From assembly GCA_905210845.1 (NCBI GenBank), contig CAJLYG010000024.1, positions 1-24,888 on the forward strand: DNA of 24,888 nt, given 5' to 3'. Source of the stretch: an uncultured Prevotella sp. GTDB lineage: Bacteria; Bacteroidota; Bacteroidia; Bacteroidales; Bacteroidaceae. The notes beneath the pieces were generated by a model that did not search any database, was not told where the DNA came from, and was given only the letters and a program-made list of their open reading frames with translations. Made by a program: the position numbers and the translations under genes. Shown piece by piece: positions 22,840-24,888 of this stretch. Position 1 is the first letter of the stretch. Each line of letters opens with the position of its first letter.

Positions 22840-24528
22840 ATGGAAATAATAAGAAATCTTTTCTACGGATTCCCCAACCTTTGGGGAGGCGGCGTCGCCC
22901 ATTCCGTCATGATCCTGGCATTGGTAATCGCCTTGGGACTTGCTTTGGGAAAGTTGAAGGTAGCACGGGTATCCCTCGGTTTAACTTGGGTATTGTTCAT
23001 TGGTATTCTCTTTGGTTATCTCAGCTTTAACCTCGATGAACATCTGTTACATTTCATGAAGGAGTTTGGCCTCATCCTATTCGTCTACTCCATTGGCTTA
23101 CAGGTGGGCCCAGGTTTTTTCTCCTCTTTCAAGAAAGGTGGACTATCCCTCAACATGCTTACGATGGGCATTATCGCCTTGAGTATTGTCACGACACTGA
23201 TCATCCAATATCTTTCTGGTGAATCGATCACGACCATGGCGGGTATCCTCTCTGGTGCCGTGACCAACACGCCTGGATTAGGTGCCGCGCAACAGGCAAA
23301 CAGCGACATCAACGGTGTAGACGCACCTGAGATCGCCATGGGATATGCACTGACTTACCCGATGGGCGTCATCGGGGTGATCCTCTCCTTCTTGATCCTA
23401 CGCTTCCTGCTCCGCATCAATAGCAATCAGGAAGAGAAAGTGGCAGAAAGTGGATTGGGACAGTTGGAGGACTTAACCGTGCGTCCGTTCTCCGTTGAGG
23501 TGTCCAACAAGATGATCGACGGGAAAACCGTCAAGGAAATCAGGGATATTCTCGAAAGAAAGTTCGTGATCTCACGCTTGGCTCAGAAGGGATTTGACCG
23601 GCAGGATACCGTCGTCAACGGGCGTACGATCTTGCATGTCGGGGATATCGTCAATGTGATTTCCACCCCAAAGGATGTCGATCCTATCATTGCCCTCCTC
23701 GGGAAACCGGCGGAAATCAATTGGGACGATTGCGACAAACGACTGATCTCCAGGCGTGTGTTAGTCACAAAGCCCAATATCAACGGCACTACGTTGCACC
23801 AGTTAAAACTCCGTGCGAACTTTGGAGCCAACGTCACCAGGGTTAACCGATCTGGCGTTGACCTGGTGGCTACTCCCAACCTAAAGCTGCAGTTAGGTGA
23901 CAAGCTGACTGTCGTCGGGTCGGAGATGGCTATCAACCATACAGAGAAATTATTAGGGAACCAGTTAAAAAGGCTCAACTATCCTAACCTGATCCCTATT
24001 TTCTTAGGAATCGCCTTAGGATGCTTCGTTGCCAATATTCCCATCGATCTTCCGGGCTTTTCTCATGCCGTCAAATTAGGGCTGACCGGCGGTCCCTTAG
24101 TCGTAGCTATCCTCATCGGCTATTTCGGTCCGAAATACCATTTGGTTACCTATAACACAATCAGTGCCAACCTGATGCTGCGCGAGATCGGTATCTGTAT
24201 CTTCTTGGCAAGCGTAGGCCTGGGCGCAGGAAAAGAATTTTTCTCCACGGCTCTCACTGCCCAGGGACTTCATTGGATTCTCTATGGCGTGATCATCACC
24301 ATGCTGCCAATCCTTATTGGAGGGTTGATTGGCAGATTTGCACTCCACCTCGACTACTACACGCTGATTGGTGTATTGGCAGGTACCAACACGAATCCTC
24401 CGGCACTGGCTTATGCCAACGGACTGACATCTGCCGACTCTCCTTCTGTCAGCTATGCCACCGTTTATCCCTTCGCCATGTTCCTGAGGATCATTACCAT
24501 TCAGATCATGGTCATCGCCTTAGGCTAA
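22840..24528 (+). CDS. AspT/YidE/YbjL family transporter with two TrkA-C domains
   Basis: The 562-residue membrane protein has an N-terminal block of about five helices (residues 20-190) and two TrkA-C (RCK_C) ligand-binding domains in the cytosol (about 205-285 and 295-375). A second helical block follows (about 380-562). The repeated motif GAVTNTPGLGAA (about 146-157) in the first half and AGTNTNPPALAYA in the second half marks the duplicated transporter domain. This is the layout of the aspartate:alanine exchanger family, which includes AspT of Tetragenococcus and E. coli YidE and YbjL. Aspartate-alanine exchange would produce a proton gradient, but many members have unknown substrates, so the substrate here is open. 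It has its own promoter and a strong terminator. Confidence 0.9.
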   Translation: MEIIRNLFYGFPNLWGGGVAHSVMILALVIALGLALGKLKVARVSLGLTWVLFIGILFGYLSFNLDEHLLHFMKEFGLILFVYSIGLQVGPGFFSSFKKGGLSLNMLTMGIIALSIVTTLIIQYLSGESITTMAGILSGAVTNTPGLGAAQQANSDINGVDAPEIAMGYALTYPMGVIGVILSFLILRFLLRINSNQEEKVAESGLGQLEDLTVRPFSVEVSNKMIDGKTVKEIRDILERKFVISRLAQKGFDRQDTVVNGRTILHVGDIVNVISTPKDVDPIIALLGKPAEINWDDCDKRLISRRVLVTKPNINGTTLHQLKLRANFGANVTRVNRSGVDLVATPNLKLQLGDKLTVVGSEMAINHTEKLLGNQLKRLNYPNLIPIFLGIALGCFVANIPIDLPGFSHAVKLGLTGGPLVVAILIGYFGPKYHLVTYNTISANLMLREIGICIFLASVGLGAGKEFFSTALTAQGLHWILYGVIITMLPILIGGLIGRFALHLDYYTLIGVLAGTNTNPPALAYANGLTSADSPSVSYATVYPFAMFLRIITIQIMVIALG

Positions 24529-24580
24529 AGAGGGCATATCATCATTCTGATGCATCATCTTTTTCGCATGACTTAATCGG

Positions 24581-24625
24581 GTAGGAGGTAAACACGAATC
24601 GTATTTACCTCCTACTTTCGTGTTT
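24581..24625 (+). terminator. Strong terminator with an alternative hairpin
   Basis: GTAGGAGGTAAA (24581-24592) pairs perfectly with TTTACCTCCTAC (24604-24615) around an 11-base loop, followed by TTTCGTGTTT. A second, mutually exclusive pairing is AAACACGAA (24590-24598) with TTCGTGTTT (24617-24625). It lies about 50 bp after the antiporter stop. Confidence 0.8.
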
Positions 24626-24730
24626 ATCGACCACACACACAAGCAGTACCTGTGGTGACGGTATAGGAATGCACGGCTTCTATTTCAATGTATATAACAA
24701 TTCATATATTAAATGTAAATATATCATACG

Positions 24731-24748
24731 AAATTCTCGAGAGAATTT
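24731..24748. repeat. Inverted repeat AAATTCTC-GA-GAGAATTT, copy 1
   Basis: Two perfect 8-base arms with a GA centre. The same 18 bases recur at 24796-24813, 65 bp downstream. There is no other copy that I noticed in the window. Confidence 0.75.
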
Positions 24749-24795
24749 ATTCCAATCGCTGAGGTATTGCCCACCAAAAGGATAGTTGTCATCAT

Positions 24796-24813
24796 AAATT
24801 CTCGAGAGAATTT
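24796..24813. repeat. Inverted repeat AAATTCTC-GA-GAGAATTT, copy 2
   Basis: Identical in all 18 bases and in orientation to the copy at 24731-24748, including the asymmetric GA centre. Flanking sequences differ apart from AT at the border. Confidence 0.75.
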
Positions 24814-24836
24814 AGCAAAAGATGTGCTTTTCTTGT

Positions 24837-24862
24837 CAACCTTTGACAACCTTTGACAACCT
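24837..24862. repeat. Tandem 10-base repeat CAACCTTTGA
   Basis: Two perfect units (24837-24846, 24847-24856) followed by a partial third (CAACCT, 24857-24862). The partial unit pairs with AGGTTG at 24869-24874 around the loop AAAAAC, making a 6 bp hairpin. Confidence 0.65.
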
Positions 24863-24888
24863 AAAAACAGGTTGCAAGCCCGATGTAC

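Larger units (their letters stand above)
24626..24888. other. Gene-free right end of the window with repeats
   Basis: No coding frame of any merit is seen in these 263 bases. An AT-rich stretch (about 24690-24725) is followed by two copies of an 18-base inverted repeat, then by a tandem 10-base repeat and a small hairpin. The arrangement looks like the upstream control region of a gene that starts beyond the window, or a mobile-element or site-specific recombination boundary; the sequence alone does not decide. Confidence 0.5.

Noticed and set aside
24837..24874. CRISPR array at the right edge.
   Set aside because: The repeat unit is only 10 bases with no spacers, and no cas gene is present.

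Overview
The window looks like a chromosomal segment from a Bacteroidota bacterium of the Bacteroidales, most likely Prevotella-like; the genus is a guess from gene content and protein style. The main support is two type IX secretion system genes (porE-like and porQ), the porQ-cmk pair, an ExbB/ExbD/TonB set, and repeated promoters of the Bacteroidetes form TTTG (or TTG), 19-20 bp, then TAnnTTTG. No Shine-Dalgarno pattern is obvious. There are no insertion sequences, prophage genes, CRISPR arrays or rRNA genes.

Layout. 1-472 holds the 3' end of a sugar aminotransferase gene (DegT/DnrJ family), followed by a 46-codon scar of a family 2 glycosyltransferase; this looks like the eroded edge of a polysaccharide locus. 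754-3459 (minus) is lutABC for L-lactate oxidation. 3744-7941 (plus) is topB followed by porE. 7938-9687 (minus) is an ECF sigma factor between two small envelope proteins. 9791-12380 (plus) is an RsmF-like rRNA methyltransferase, thyA broken by a one-base deletion, and folA. 12468-14912 holds flavodoxin (minus), a MetE-C-domain methyltransferase (plus) and an Lrp/AsnC regulator (minus). 15023-17461 (minus) is exbB, an unknown four-helix membrane protein and two exbD genes, all with overlapping start and stop codons. A tRNA-Ser(GGA) lies just upstream of that operon. 17641-20884 (minus) is tonB, a polyprenyl synthetase, a conserved unknown and tatD. 20942-24528 (plus) is porQ, cmk and an AspT/YidE-type antiporter. 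The last 360 bases have no gene but contain a strong terminator and several repeats.

How the genes fit together. Much of the window is envelope biology: PorE and PorQ serve protein secretion across the outer membrane, ExbB/ExbD/TonB energise it, and the sigma factor cluster is a candidate envelope-stress module. The rest is core metabolism (folate and thymidylate, lactate, isoprenoids, nucleotides, translation). I see no complete system that is clearly undescribed. The points most worth checking are the thyA frameshift, the glycosyltransferase scar, the ExbB-X-ExbD-ExbD operon with its unknown protein, the palindromes at the tonB/porQ divergent promoter region, and the paired inverted repeats at the right end.
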